Shown: positions 1 to 11,203, numbered from the stretch's first letter. The stretch: DNA of 58,412 nt from Macrocybe gigantea (GCA_011319805.1 SJRY01000150.1:1-58412); one strand, 5' to 3'. The notes: a model not told the origin generated them from the letters alone. Program-made: numbers and translations.

Positions 1-163
1 GGGCCGTATAGACACCGTAGAGGACGGGCAGCAGAAATCCGAATTTCCTATAAGCATGATGTTTTTCTTTCAATCAGAAAACGAAAATAGATCGTGAGCA
101 GTACAAAAGAGAGGGCGGAAGGAAGAAGAACAGAGAGAGAAAACAGAACCTAGCTAGGACAAC

Positions 164-1272
164 ATGAGGATCGTCGCAGGGTTGAGCCTGCTTTGTGCTG
201 CATCTGTCGTCCGAGCCGTTGGCATTCGACCCAACAGATCAAGAACCTGGTTACCTTCGGCGATAGTACACAGATGTAGTCGCCATTTCGGATGGTGGCA
301 CACCTTGGCCTATCTACGCGGCAGGCTATCCCATGAAGCTCTTCCCCTTCGCAAGGTCTGGTGCGACATGTTCCAATAATCTCACTCCACGGCCCTTCCC
401 TTCCTTGTTCGAAAGTCAACTTCCGTTATAACTTCACAGAAACGAAGAATGGGACACTCGAGCTTCAGCCATCTGAGACCGTCTATACTCTTGGATTGGC
501 ACGAACGATGTAGGTGTAAGCGCGTTGCTAACTGGAAACGACAAGGCGTCCATCGTAGACGTCACAGACTGCATGGCAAATTGGGTCAAAGTTCTGCATG
601 AAAGCGGCGCGAGAAACTTCGTGTTCCAAAATGTAAGCCACCCTTCGATAGACTTTTTCCCGTCCATAAGTGATCCTTTTTTACCCCCTAAGATGATTCC
701 TCTGGAGACGGTGCCGCTATACGCGCCAGATTCTTGGCCAAATAGATTTTGGTTCTTCGAAAGGAATACGACGGAATGGAGCGTCTTCATGAGAGAACTT
801 GTCCTATCCGGGAACGACCTTGTGAAGCTCAAGCTTCAAGCTTTGTCACATAGCCTTCCGGATGCTCATATAGGTGAGCTTTCCCGTCTTCAGACCGCGG
901 GATGAAGAGATGAGATCGGTTTGGACGGTAGGCATATTCGACTCCCATTCGTTATTCGCCGACATGTTTGCGAACCCGGGCCGATATCTTAACGGAACTG
1001 TACCATTCAATATCACTGGCGCAGTCAATACTTGCGTATTCCCAGTGGGGGGTGGTAATCCTACGTGCACGCTCGTGAACGGTCCTGCGCGAGACAGCTA
1101 TTTATGGTGTGTGCCAGTAATGCCTGTTAGTTCTGCGATGTTTCTGACGACATTGCCATTGCCCAGGTTTGACGAACTGCACCCCAGCGAGCAGGCAGAC
1201 AGAATTGTTGCTAGGGAGATTGCGAATGCCATTCAAGGGGAGACCGAGCAAGTGGATGGCATGGTGAGTTAG
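164..1272 (+). CDS. GDSL/SGNH carbohydrate esterase, CE16-like, with apparent frameshifts
   Basis: A likely secreted acetyl esterase acting on plant cell-wall polysaccharides or their fragments. The first ~18 residues form a hydrophobic signal peptide (MRIVAGLSLLCAASVVRA). Seen further on: the nucleophile block (IKNLVTFGDS then YTDV), the GTND block (WIGTNDVGVSALLTG) and the C-terminal Asp/His block (FDELHPSEQADR), which together give the Ser-Asn-Asp-His set of SGNH hydrolases in the usual order. Introns are readable at about 634-692, 874-926 and 1107-1166; the last joins LW to FDELHP. The first 340 bp of the gene contain four frame changes, near 219, 268, 433 and 494; those at 219, 268 and 494 are repaired by adding one T to a T run. 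Downstream of 494 the frame is clean. It may be a recent pseudogene, but base-calling error is as likely. Family call from motif recall. Confidence 0.78.
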
Positions 1273-1713
1273 TTAAAACCGGACACCCTATGATGTATTA
1301 ATCAAAATCTGTAGATAGCGAAAACAAATCTCAAACTTGCAGCATTTCTGAGTTCTGCGACGATCTTACAGCCTAGATATTTGCCGCTTGCATTGTGTTC
1401 TTGTCGTGAAGTGTAAAAGATCGACACACATGGATGCTCGGTTAATGGTAACATTGCCTTACGTAATGAAGATTTACAAACAACTACGTTTCACCATGCT
1501 ACAGGTCAGTCTAATTGTAAAGAAAATAATAGAATAAGGAGAAATTTGAATGAAATGAAAATCCGTGATTGTAATAGAAAATAGAAATAAAAAATATGTA
1601 CGATGAAGTTGGCTTGAAAATGGTCAGAGGATCCCGATGAACTTTGAAGTAATAAAGCTTTACAGTAAGGAAATAATGCGAGTAGATGCAAATTAGGAAA
1701 GGGCTCAGCCGCG
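1273..1713. other. Intergenic, convergent 3' ends
   Basis: AT-rich spacer between the convergent esterase and zinc-finger genes. It contains A-rich runs around 1520-1600 that suit 3' untranslated sequence. I see no gene. Confidence 0.5.
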
Positions 1714-3047
1714 TCAGCAATACGCGAACACGTCGGAAAAGTTGGCGACCGAGGATGTCGAACAGAACAAATTGTGCATCTCGGACGCCTCAGATCGGGT
1801 CTTGACACTAGGGATGAACATCTCCGGGACTTGAAGGTCCGAAAAAGAGAAGAGGCCGGATGAAAACGGAGAAGAGAAAGATGAAGAAGTGGAGAGGGGC
1901 TCTGTGAAGAAGTCCGAGTCGGAGGAGGACGAGGTCAAAGCTGACGAGGTCAAAGCTGGCGACGGCGGACGTAAGTACAGAGTAGTCCCTGTTCCAGAAC
2001 GCTTCCATTCCTGTGACCGACTGTTGCTGAACAGCAGCAATTGGATATGCGGGCTGGGAAGCCGGAACAGAAGTTGATGATATCGGAGCCAGCGTTGTAG
2101 GAAGGGCTGCGGAAGTAGACGAGTTGACAGCTGAGGGTAAAAATGTGTTGAAAGTCGTGGGATTCGCGGCGATGGTTTTCGAAAAGCCTCCAAAGCCTTC
2201 TATCTGAGGGCCGGCATGCCCGGCTGCCACAAGCTCGGGGGGCAGAGGTACGACAGGGAACCCAGTTCTGCCTTGCAGACCGGCACGGGCTCCGGGCACT
2301 TGTTAGAGACGACTTCGAAATTCTTGTCCCAAGGGAAAGAAAGGGTATTTTGAGGGGTACCACTGGCATGGATGGACCACGGAAGGATTGCAAGGTCGCA
2401 TATGCGGCGGCAACTTGTTTCTCGAGAATGGCCAGGTTCAGGAATCTGTCGCTCGTCAGAGAGGACGTGGATGCAATAGGCGATGGAGATGGAGCGGAGA
2501 ATCTCGGTGAGTGACCATAAGGGCATGTCTCTTAGGAGCGCGTTTGAGGGCGGGTGCCCTCCCAGTGTGGCCGGCCTTCTTAGGAACATAGTCGTGCAAG
2601 CGTTTCCTGTGCCTTGTCAGGCTTCCAGGATCGGACGTTCGGAAGTCGCATTCAGGACAGGACAGGGGCTTTTCTCCGGTGCTGTTGTAAAGCAAGTCAG
2701 CTCGGACGAAGGAGGAGCACGACGAATCATGGTCGCTTACTGGGTTCGTATATGAGTTTTGACGTTGGACTTTTGCAGGTTCTTATACTTGCAACCTTCA
2801 AAAGGGCACCTGTACGTCCTTGGAGAGAGATACGGTCAGCGTATTAGCAAGTGAAAGGACATGACACTTACGGGGCCTCTTTATTATGCGTCCGCTTGTG
2901 TCGCGGAACATCGGCTTTGTAGCGAATGACCTTTCCGCAAACGTCACAAGGCTCGGTATTGATTTCAGCCTACGACGAAACGAAACGCGTCAACGGCAGT
3001 CATAACGCGTCTTGATAATTTGTCCTCACTCTTCCAGGTCGAGGCAT
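1714..3047 (-). CDS. C2H2 zinc-finger transcription factor (three fingers)
   Basis: A probable nuclear DNA-binding regulator. The ATG at 3047 opens a six-codon exon (MPRPGR) that ends at a good donor (AGA|GTGAGG, 3029); a 60-bp intron leads to exon 2 at 2969. Three fingers follow: CDVC...H-x3-H, C-x4-C...H-x3-H (CPFEGCKYKNLQKSNVKTH) and CPEC...H-x4-H, the last after an HTGEKP-type linker. Two further introns split the finger block in phase. The rest is Ser/Pro/Thr-rich, typical of an activation or linker region, and ends at VFAYC. After the fingers the frame moves twice by a missing base, near 2520 and near 2365 (a GG before TACC that would splice correctly as GGG), and once more near 1975. 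So the C-terminal half of this model is uncertain, while the finger half is solid. Target genes cannot be inferred. Confidence 0.8.
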
Positions 3048-4604
3048 GATTCAAGATTAAAGGCGGAGGAAACGGGAGGCTTGGAAATGGAGGCAGAAGA
3101 GAAAGCGGGGCGTGTACGATTGGGCATGGTAGGCCCACATTGCTCGCCTTTAAAGCTGTCCCAGCTTCAACCATCCAGGTCGGATTGGTTTCACCAACTT
3201 TTCAATTTTTACTTGAAAAGGCAAAAAAGACGGCGTTGAGTGACCCAATCGCCCATTTTTTGTGACCAGTGGTCAAAGCGACCGGCGCGTAGTGCAAAAG
3301 GAAATAACGGCGGATTGGTCGCGACCCATATTTCAGAAAAAAGCCTTTAAAGGCAATTTCCAATGGATAAATCGCCATTTTTGTTCATGGCCTGCCGTCG
3401 TTGAGTGGCACAAAGGCTGTTTCTTTTGTTGCGCTTGGAAAAACCCAAAAAGGCAAACAAGCAACGCCTGGGCCACGTTTGCAGTCCTAGAAGGTGCTGT
3501 GCACTGTCGGGGGGAAATCTATGGTTTCGCGCGTCATGAAGTCGCGGATACTCAGAGAAGTTGGGGGTACTTACGGGCGACTGACCGTAATGGACAGTGA
3601 TGCAACTCGCGAGAGCCTTTAATGTGATATGGCGGACACAACTTGCGACAGCCATGCAGTCTATTTGTTTGGCACCGGCTTTGAAAACCCACAGGGCACT
3701 TGCCAAACAATTTCGGAACACCTTTCATCATCTGCCCCTACAAGTCGACGCTCTTTCGCCTAGCAGAACTCCCATGAAACGATATCGCGAGAGCCGATAA
3801 CTATCTGCTATGCTTGGCCAGAGGTTAGCCTCGTCTCTTTTCGTGGTTTCAGAGCAGCCTGATCGAGGGCCTTAATATGAACATCGAATGTTGATGTTAA
3901 TTCATTTAGAACACTGTAATCACGACTTTGCTTTCCATCTGGACGTGGTCTTTGTGACTCAGTCGTTACCATTCCCGACATGAGCACCGTTGCTCCCCCA
4001 TTTCTGATTTGCTGGAACTCGCCTGCCTCGTCGTCTGTGTTTCTAGGGTCTCTGGTTGGACATCAACCCTGACTTTTGAATGTCAAAGATATCATTCAGA
4101 TGGTGGACGATACGGAACCATACCCAGAGTTTGCCTAAGCTTCAGAATCCCCAGGTGAGGTTGTCAGTGCCACACATAGGATCCCCTTGCGACCTCTCCG
4201 TGATACCGTGTCTGCATGGTAGCTGGTGGCTTGGATGTTTGATCGTTGTTCCAGGAAGGCATCGAATTCTACAACGCTTATTAAGTGATCTTCCGATCAA
4301 CCATAGTACTTTTGCTATTGAACGAATTCCGCAAATACACGGTGTGCTTTCCAACCGGGCGTACAGAATTACTGACTTGATGCGATCCGATTTTGGTGAC
4401 GAATTTTGATATTCTCTTCAAAGAGACTGTATTATAGACGACTCGCAATGGAGATATACAATGTCTCAAACTTCGTTTTCAGCGCATGAATATTACAACT
4501 GTGGTATGTCCCTGTACGAGGAATCCCAATCAGGAAGAGGAGGACGGACGCTAGTATTATGCCGAGCATGCGCCTACAAAGAGACAAATGAAAGAAGTCA
4601 ATGG
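3048..4604. other. Upstream region of the zinc-finger gene, no confident gene
   Basis: About 1.5 kb between the 5' end of the zinc-finger gene and the 3' end of the GGA gene. Open stretches at 3262-3600 and 4080-4409 are shorter than or comparable to chance, lack family resemblance and have no convincing splice structure. A short acidic stretch near 4095 (VDDTEPYPEFA) could be a coding remnant, but nothing around it extends it. Confidence 0.4.
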
Positions 4605-6461
4605 CTAGAACAACCCAGCCAAGTCTGCGAATGGGTCTTTTCCCTGAGCCTGACTACTCGTCGACAGGTTACTTGCCCCGGTGGGGCGCTGCTGCGTCTG
4701 TGAGGCGCCAGGCGCCGAGGGCGTCATGACGCCCATCATACCCATGCCCATGCCCACGCCTGGCGTAGGTGCGCCTACGTGCGTATGGGGAGGATTGAAG
4801 TAATTTGGCGCCGGCGAATTGGATCCAGGTGTGCTGGGCAGTTTGATCGCCGCGGGCGGCGTGCTAGACACCTGTGGTGGCGAGACGCTCGGTCTTGAAA
4901 GACCCGGCGCGCCCCCTATCATGTTCAGGTTGAACACGCCACCGATTCCGCCTCCGCCGCCGTTTCTCGCCATAGGCGCTGGGGCTTGCAGACCTGCGCC
5001 GCCGAACAAGGTGCCTGTGGCCATGCTTGGTGCGACCTGCGCCTGCGGCGTGACATGCGCCGGCACTGTGTTCGGCATCATGGCTGGCATCGGGGGCTGA
5101 GAGGACGATGTCGACGTCGAGAAAAGGCCCGCGAGGTCGTCAGGCCCAGAGGTCGTCGGTGCAGTGGTGGTCGATGGTGGGTCGTCAAAGTCGATGAGCG
5201 AGGTCTCGTTCTTCGACGTTCCCCCTGACAGTTCTTTTGGGATGGGATTGGCAGCAGCGGCATAGTCCCCCTGTTTGAACGCTTCATAGCGATTGAGGAC
5301 CGTGTTGATTTGGTCGTTGATCTGGAGAAAGGTATCTGGGAAAAAAGAAAGAATACAAATGAGTAAGGCAATCGAGGGTCAAGTAAATATCTAACGACCA
5401 ACCTAGGGATTCTGGATCATCCGATTCTGCGTCCGATATCCATTTTTGCAACTTCGGCCGTGCGGTCTTGAGTATAGACGATACTTGCTGAGCAAGACAG
5501 ACGTACTGTTCAGCAACAGTGAATTGAAAAGGCAAAGGTAGACCTCGCACATCATACGCATCACCCGAAGCGAACTGTTCTCCTCTTGCGACGTCTACAT
5601 TGTCCAGCATCTCGTTCAGCAATATGACCTTTTGCTCGAGTTTATTGAGCTCCGTGAGCGCCTGCGACCGATAGTCCGGTTTGGCGTCCGGATTCGCGCC
5701 AGCCAAGGCCTTCATGAGCTCTTGAGCGGCGGCAAGGTCGCGGGGTGTCCCGCGTCGAATGAGCTCTTGCAGCTTGGCTTGCTGCGCTTCTCTGTCCTCT
5801 TCTTCCAACTCTTCAGCGGATTTGAGGTTCTGGAATGCGGGACATGATAAGCAGGATAAGCCGATTCACGGAAAGGGCATGCTCACAGCGACTGGATTGG
5901 CGGACTGGTGACGGCGAGGGTTGTCCCGGAACCGGTATCCCTTAAAAGTCAGCAGCCGATGCATGTCTCTGATGTTGCCCAAGTCCTCTCTCCACCTCGA
6001 ATCGGTGCAGATGCCCTCCTTCCATCCGTGGATGAGATCGAGAATTCGAGACATGACGGGTCCAGGAAACGGGGGCGGTCGCTCAGGGAACCGGCGGACG
6101 AGCTCGTTCAGGAACTCCTTGGTGGCGATCTGCAAATGGAATGGGTATCCGCATGATTGGACGAGGGTGTCTAGCAGGGAGAGGGCGAGGATGGCGACGT
6201 GTGGATTTCGGTGGTTCGCTAGACGAGCTACGAGCATGGCTGCTTCGCGAGGGCTTCCAGAAACGTCAGAACAGGATGAATTGCGGGAAAGAGAGCCTGT
6301 AAGACGCACTTGTTGGCCTTCTTTGTGTTGATGTACTCGGCGACTTCGAGATGGAGGGCATAGTTCGGCTCTGGGAGTGACGGCTCGCAGGCTCGGGTGA
6401 CGAGGAGCTCGATAGGGGATGTCTTTGTCCAACTTGTGGTTGTTGGACTGGTCAACATCAT
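4605..6461 (-). CDS. GGA-type clathrin adaptor (VHS-GAT), no ear domain
   Basis: Arf-dependent adaptor that sorts cargo at the trans-Golgi/endosome. Five exons join in frame: 6461-6310, 6253-5887, 5829-5551, 5487-5403 and 5335-4605, with introns of 56, 57, 63 and 67 bp, all GT-AG. The sum is 1614 nt, 537 aa. Residues ~13-165 are a VHS domain (SPIELLVTRACEPSLPEPNY; NPHVAILALSLLDTLVQSCG; KGYRFRDNP). Residues ~180-305 are a GAT helical bundle (LNKLEQKVILLNEMLDNVD; INTVLNRYEAF). The hinge holds a clathrin-box-like LIDFD (~341-345). DLAGLF occurs twice, near residue 365 and as the last six residues after DPF. Gga proteins of budding yeast end in a gamma-adaptin ear (GAE); here the tail is Gly/Pro/Met-rich low complexity and stops without one. 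This is the cleanest multi-exon gene in the window. Start: two tandem ATGs (6461, 6458). Confidence 0.93.
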
Positions 6462-6770
6462 CTTTTGAGATGATCGTCTAAATGAGAGGAGAATTAGAGG
6501 CGAGGCGTAGGTGATCTGAGGCTCACAATCAAGCTCAGCCTAGAGTTGATGATGATTTCCGGCGTTTCGTCAACGTTGCGCGTGGCAGTGTTACTGTGCA
6601 TCTAATACGTGTAAGACACAATCTTTTCTCACTCTTTGGCAGTTATAAGGAAAGTCATAAATTATAATCTATTCATGACGACCTAGAAGAGCTCAAAATC
6701 ATTCACCGAGAATGATAATTGGATTTTCATCGTGTGCGAGAACGTATAATACTGCATCCACTGTCTGTGG

Positions 6771-7618
6771 TTATATTGGATGCTTCCATCCCAGCTCGTG
6801 TCCATTCTCCATCATAGGCTCGACAAATCCTCGAAATAACCAAGGCTTTACTCCTGGCACAGGCGCATCGTCCGAGGTATGATCGGTGCACTGATCTTGG
6901 GACCAGCGCAGCCCGTATCCTTCCGCTACCCTAACCTCGTAGACGAGCACTTGATGAGGGAGCCAATGCAGATTCCTCCAGCTCGCGCCGTTCATGACCT
7001 TCCAAAACAACGCGAGAGCCTTCTCGTTGACAGTCGCGACGGGACCAGACGGCGCGCCCCACCAGCCCTCGCTGGCCTTGCGCCTCCCGCGCTCGTCTTC
7101 CGCCATCTCTACCGGCTGAGAGCGGTGCGCGTGCTTGGACCATGCGCGAGCGCCCGCAGTGAGCCCCACCTTGTTGTGCACGAGAAATGCAGCGAGGCAT
7201 GTCTCCGTAGAGGGTGGGAGTGCTCCCAAAGCGGACCCAACGGTGTACGCCAATCCGTGAGATAGGTGAATAGCCAAAGGCGTGCTCAATTCCGCCAGCT
7301 CGCCATCGCTTGCGTCCGAGCGTCGTGCTAACAGCTCACGAACTCTCTTTCGTTCAGCCGCTGCCGATGGCAGTTCTTCCAACGCATGACAATGAGGGTC
7401 CTCCATCGTCGCGAAATATGGCGGGTAAATGAGCTCCTCCAACCGTTTATCGTTCTAGGTGAGATATGATGGGCACTGAACAGGACTGTCATGGACGTAC
7501 GCTGCCTCCCCATCTCGTAGCGCGTGGTCAAGGAGGGAAGAATAAACCGACGCAAACAAGTGAGCCTTCGTAAGGACGAAATCGCTGTCGATGCTGACTC
7601 TAGCTCGCCTGTCCACCC
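6771..7618 (-). CDS. Conserved-looking protein of unknown function
   Basis: The main exon (7451-6771) encodes about 225 residues beginning NDKRLEELIYPPYF, rich in Trp, Glu and His (WRNLHWLPHQVLVYEVRVAE; FRGFVEPMMENGHELGW) and without membrane segments. A shorter upstream exon (to ~7618; SIDSDFVLTKAHLFASVYSS) lies in the same frame but its donor (GGCAGC|GTACGT) is out of phase. One extra G (GCG|GTACGT) would splice the two exons in phase 0, so a lost homopolymer base is likely. I find no in-frame ATG upstream of 7618 before a stop; the first exon may be further up or the 5' end may be damaged, and a T6-A10 run sits at 7660. I do not recognise the family. It is divergent from the secreted-protein gene at 7816, with under 200 bp between them. 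Confidence 0.6.
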
Positions 7619-7815
7619 AAAAGCAGTTTAGCAGCTTTTATTCTTCGGCTCCCTGCTTTTTTAAAAAAAAAATGGCGTGTGGCGAATATTAAAGCTTAAA
7701 AGCGCAGGACACTCGAATCATTGGCCATTCTTGCCCTAAGACAGCCCGTGGTACGTTTCCTGAGCGCTACTCAAAGTTCGTCTCACTTGTGCTGACCATA
7801 GATACACTTACGCAG

Positions 7816-8262
7816 ATGAAAGGACCCGCCGCCTTCAGTCTTGCTCTCCTTACTGCAGCAGTCACTTTTAAGGCGGTAGCGGCCCAGGATTGTCACCCAT
7901 TCCCCGGAGCCGCCGCGCAAGACTGCCTGGAGCTGGTCAGCAAGAACCTCAACAACCAAGACCCCATCGCATGCGACTCATCCAAACGCGCGACCATCCA
8001 ACTTCGGAATTGCGTGATCACCACGGCGTGCACTGCCAACATGACAGCAATAGACGCTGACACCGCCGTACGCAGAGCGCTGACGACCATCGGCCGATGC
8101 GCCTTGTCTGATTACGGGTCCATTTCCGGCATTTACAAGGCTGACGATGGGTCTGTGACCTGTTACCTTTATCCTGGCAGGTGCATTCGGTGTTTCTGTG
8201 GGATTCGATTCTGTTTGTTGATGCATTTTTATGCCTATAGGGAAGGGTACTGCTCTCTCTGA
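7816..8262 (+). CDS. Small secreted protein with eight cysteines
   Basis: 128 aa from two exons, 7816-8180 and 8241-8262, joined over a 60-bp GT-AG intron so that GGCAG|G continues as REGYCSL-stop. The first 20-23 residues form a signal peptide (MKGPAAFSLALLTAAVTFKA, then VAAQD). The mature part is about 105 residues with eight Cys (DCH, DCL, ACD, NCV, ACT, RCA, TCY, YCS), an even number that would fit four disulfides, and one N-glycosylation sequon (NMT). The ATG at 7816 was chosen because the signal peptide starts there; the upstream in-frame codons are not ATG. No enzyme motif is visible. Small secreted Cys-rich proteins are common in mushroom genomes, with roles from surface assembly to effector activity; nothing here decides which. 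Confidence 0.82.
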   Translation: MKGPAAFSLALLTAAVTFKAVAAQDCHPFPGAAAQDCLELVSKNLNNQDPIACDSSKRATIQLRNCVITTACTANMTAIDADTAVRRALTTIGRCALSDYGSISGIYKADDGSVTCYLYPGRCIRCFCGIRFCLLMHFYAYREGYCSL

Positions 8263-8491
8263 TAGATCGTTTGGCAACAAATCTCGAGCCTCCTTGATTC
8301 TTCTCCCATAACCTCCACGTTCTGTACTTAATGAATAATTCTTCAAAACTCTAATTATGAGATGAAGGCACTAACACTCGGCTGGGTGCACGAATCCGGA
8401 ATTCAAGTGTTCACTGTTCAAGGTTCACATGAATCTCTCGGACTGACCAATAATTGTAAGTGAGAACTGAACACAATATGTGAGAATGGCA

Positions 8492-9213
8492 TAAGGTACA
8501 CCCCAGTGAATCTCGAGTTGATCACATGATATGTGACGACTGTGACCGCATGACCGCATGACCTGCTAAGCCATTGCTAAGGGCGTACAAAGCGACTCCA
8601 ATTGCTACGATATGTACGATAATTACAAGGGCTTCGTAGAGTAAAGGATATCTACATATGTGTATATTGTAGTGTCTAGAGGTCAATTAGTATTATGTTC
8701 TAAGCTAATCATGCCTGGTAAGGCCTGCTTTTGATTGACATGCGAAGCACCTGCGAATGGCTGAACGGTTGTTTAACGAAGGGCAAGACAAGCATGGTAT
8801 AAAACTCACATTGACGTTCTCATCGACTCTCTGACGCTTTTTTGCCCTGTCTCCGAGGTTTTTAACATTGTATTTCCGCTTCCGAGCCATTTAAAAGTAT
8901 GCCGAGAGGGTTTACATGTTGCGAAAATGGGGCGCGACGCGTTAGGATGTGGACTGGGTGAGGAGGGCAGTCGTGTAATCCATTTTTGGAATACCGGCTA
9001 AAACTACTAAAAAATTAATGTGGCTTTGAGCTCGCCTTGCAAAAGGAATCGAAAACCACAGATTCATTCCAAATGTCAATACCAACAATCCCTAGGTTGC
9101 CATTTTGTGATTTCTCCCAGTTGTAAAGCTACATTAATTTTATACTGGTTTTCGTAACGCTTTTGTCACTTTGTATCATGTGATCAACTCGAGATTCACT
9201 GGGGTGTACCTTA
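8492..9213. mobile_element. TIR DNA transposon (TA target), about 0.72 kb
   Basis: Perfect 40-bp terminal inverted repeats at 8492-8531 and 9174-9213. Both ends begin TA-AGGTACACCCC, consistent with a duplicated TA dinucleotide as in Tc1/mariner-type insertion. A subterminal inverted repeat (AAATTAATGTGGCTTT near 9010 and its complement near 9125, one mismatch) adds secondary structure. The only open frame is a spliced mini-ORF on the minus strand, annotated separately; no transposase catalytic triad is visible, so the copy is presumably non-autonomous. It lies between the 8-Cys secreted protein and the unknown gene at 9.4 kb. Identical arms point to a recent insertion. Confidence 0.9.
8709..8890 (-). 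CDS. Spliced 40-aa basic mini-ORF inside the TIR element
   Basis: The ATG at 8890 opens MARKRKYNVKNLGDRAKKRQ, a strongly basic stretch resembling a bipartite nuclear localisation signal. After 27 codons a textbook donor (AAT|GTGAGT) and a 59-bp intron lead to an acceptor (TTCGCAG) at 8751; exon 2 (8750-8709) adds 13 residues ending YQA-stop. All phases agree. This could be the N-terminus of a transposon-encoded protein left behind after internal deletion. A functional peptide is possible but unsupported. The coding call rests only on the ATG, the splice signals and the basic composition. Confidence 0.4.
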
Positions 9214-9405
9214 GTCTCATCGCATTTGCTGACTATCTCGTCCCTGCATAATCCACATTTCCGGAACCAACGGTTGAACAAGCTCAGCTCTACATCTCTT
9301 TGATTGAAGTGCGTTATACCCCGGTCTTAGCACGTCCTAGTCGAAGAACCACATAATCTCCACGCGTACCACAATCTACAATAAAGTCGACACAAATACA
9401 GCAGC

Positions 9406-10747
9406 CTACCAAAACTGCCCGTTAACGGTACCATAGTCCCTTCGCTTCGGCGCCTTCGGAGTTTGCAGTGGGATGTATTCATCTGTCCCGTCTAAGCCGT
9501 ACCACTCTACATCCTCAGCAGACTCAAATCTATGAATTACCGAGAGTGCCATATCTTCTTGAGCCCACTGTACCAGGTCAAGGTCATTCGGGTGAAAGGT
9601 GGGCAAGTTCGGACGATCCGTTACAGAGTCATTGACCGTCGGCACACCCTTGCCTTCAGAAATTGGAGGAGGCGATGGCGGATGTGAGGAGAGGATCCCA
9701 GCATATATACAAGTATCAAAATGGCCCTGGGCGATAAGAAAGTCTCGTACAAAGCATATTCTAAGATGAGAGCAGTTCAACGACTCACGCGGATATTACA
9801 AGTAAAATTATCATCCAGAATTGCAATGCGGCACGGGAGGGATTTCTGTCGAGCAAATTTGACTGGTCATCCTTGTCTTCTTCGTTCCCGCCTCCATTAT
9901 TCTCATCCTCTGACGAAGTCTCGTTGTTCTCCATATCCTGAACCTCTTCGACGGCGCATCCATGCCTTGTTGGCCAAGTAAAAGTCCGGATGGCTGACGT
10001 TTGACCTGTGTATACTGGACTCCCATCCTGACGATCAGGTGAAGTGAGTGACCCTAACTGTGATCAAAAGTTCGTCTGCTGACCCCAACTTCCGGATCGC
10101 AAATGAAATCTATCTGGACGGGCAAAAAATCCTTCTCCCTATGACTCGTGCAGCGAATCATTAATGATACTCCATCTGGGTAAAACACTTAACAAGACTT
10201 CGGCAGAAACACAATGAGCAATGTCACAGACCTGCTTCGCCATTGTCCATTGTAAAACCATCCAGCCTTTCAGAGGTTTTCGCAGGTCTGCGCACCTGTC
10301 CTAACAAATGCGGTGCTTTGTCCGCCTCGTGGACATCGTGTATTTCTAGCCGGCACACACGTTCGATTACTAGTCTGCCGTGGTAGCAATGCCTCCCACC
10401 TTCTGGGCGTGAACATGATCCTTCTATACACTTGGTCGATCATTGATGGAAAAGTCGGATATTGAATTGAAGGACAGGATATGGCAACTCACTTTGTCCA
10501 AATCGTTGGCATGGCCAAACATGAATTCGTAGATTCTGTTCCAGTCGCCTTGATTGGACGTAGAGTCGATATGCTCTGCAGGCAATTGGGCGCCAAAGAC
10601 TGCACGTATCGGAGTGCATAAATCATAGGTATGTATTCCAATGCTCAACCGACAGCCGTTCAGCAGATCATTGATGGCAAGCTTGTGAACAAGCCCCATT
10701 GTGCCTGCATGAGATCCGGAAAAGAGAAACAGAGTAGTGAACGGCAT
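9406..10747 (-). CDS. Uncharacterised protein with acidic middle region
   Basis: Exon 1 (10747-10493, 85 codons) starts at an ATG (MPFTTLFLFSGSHAG) and includes a weak hydrophobic N-terminus; the donor GACAAA|GTGAGT and a 62-bp intron join it in phase to exon 2 at 10430. Exon 2 carries a Cys/His cluster (CIEGSCSRPEGGRHCYHGRL) followed by RVCRLEIHDVHEADK. A later exon (about 10060-9820) has an acidic Asn/Glu/Asp-rich tract (DMENNETSSEDENNGGGNEE) and ends LQFWMIILL. A ~70-bp intron then joins the last exon (GHFDTCIYAG ... YGTVNGQFW-stop at 9406). The intron between exon 2 and the acidic exon is long or hides another exon. I do not recognise the family. The Cys/His cluster might bind metal. Confidence 0.55.
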
Positions 10748-11203
10748 CTATCGAGTCGATGGAGCAAATCAATGATAAAGGCTTGCACCACAGCTGCACG
10801 GCGCCAGTGGGTTGAGTATCAAAGGCAGCAGAGTTGCCGTAGCCATATGGAGTAGAAACACACCATCCGTGGTCTTGACGCCCAAGACCATGAGGTGCAT
10901 AAACTGACCATTTTGGATATTCGAGACCAGCATTGCCTCCCAATGTGACCATGTTCTTCCTGGATAACATGTGCTCTGTTGTTTGGCGCAGTTGCACCTG
11001 ACTGGTCCTCGTGGCACTCACCTTTCTGGGCTAAGTTGACTTGGCAAGTTCACCTCATCAATTATTTATACACTATAGTACTCGACGAAAAGCTTTCTTG
11101 ACTCGACGCTCGAAAAGAAGGGGCAAAGTAACTACAGATATTCAATAGACAATGTGAAACACGGCTATAGCATGACTGGTGGGCATGTTCGGTAGCGCAG
11201 AGA

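Noticed and set aside
8547..8567. Short tandem repeat GACCGCAT inside the TIR element
   Set aside because: Only about two copies; too short to be meaningful.
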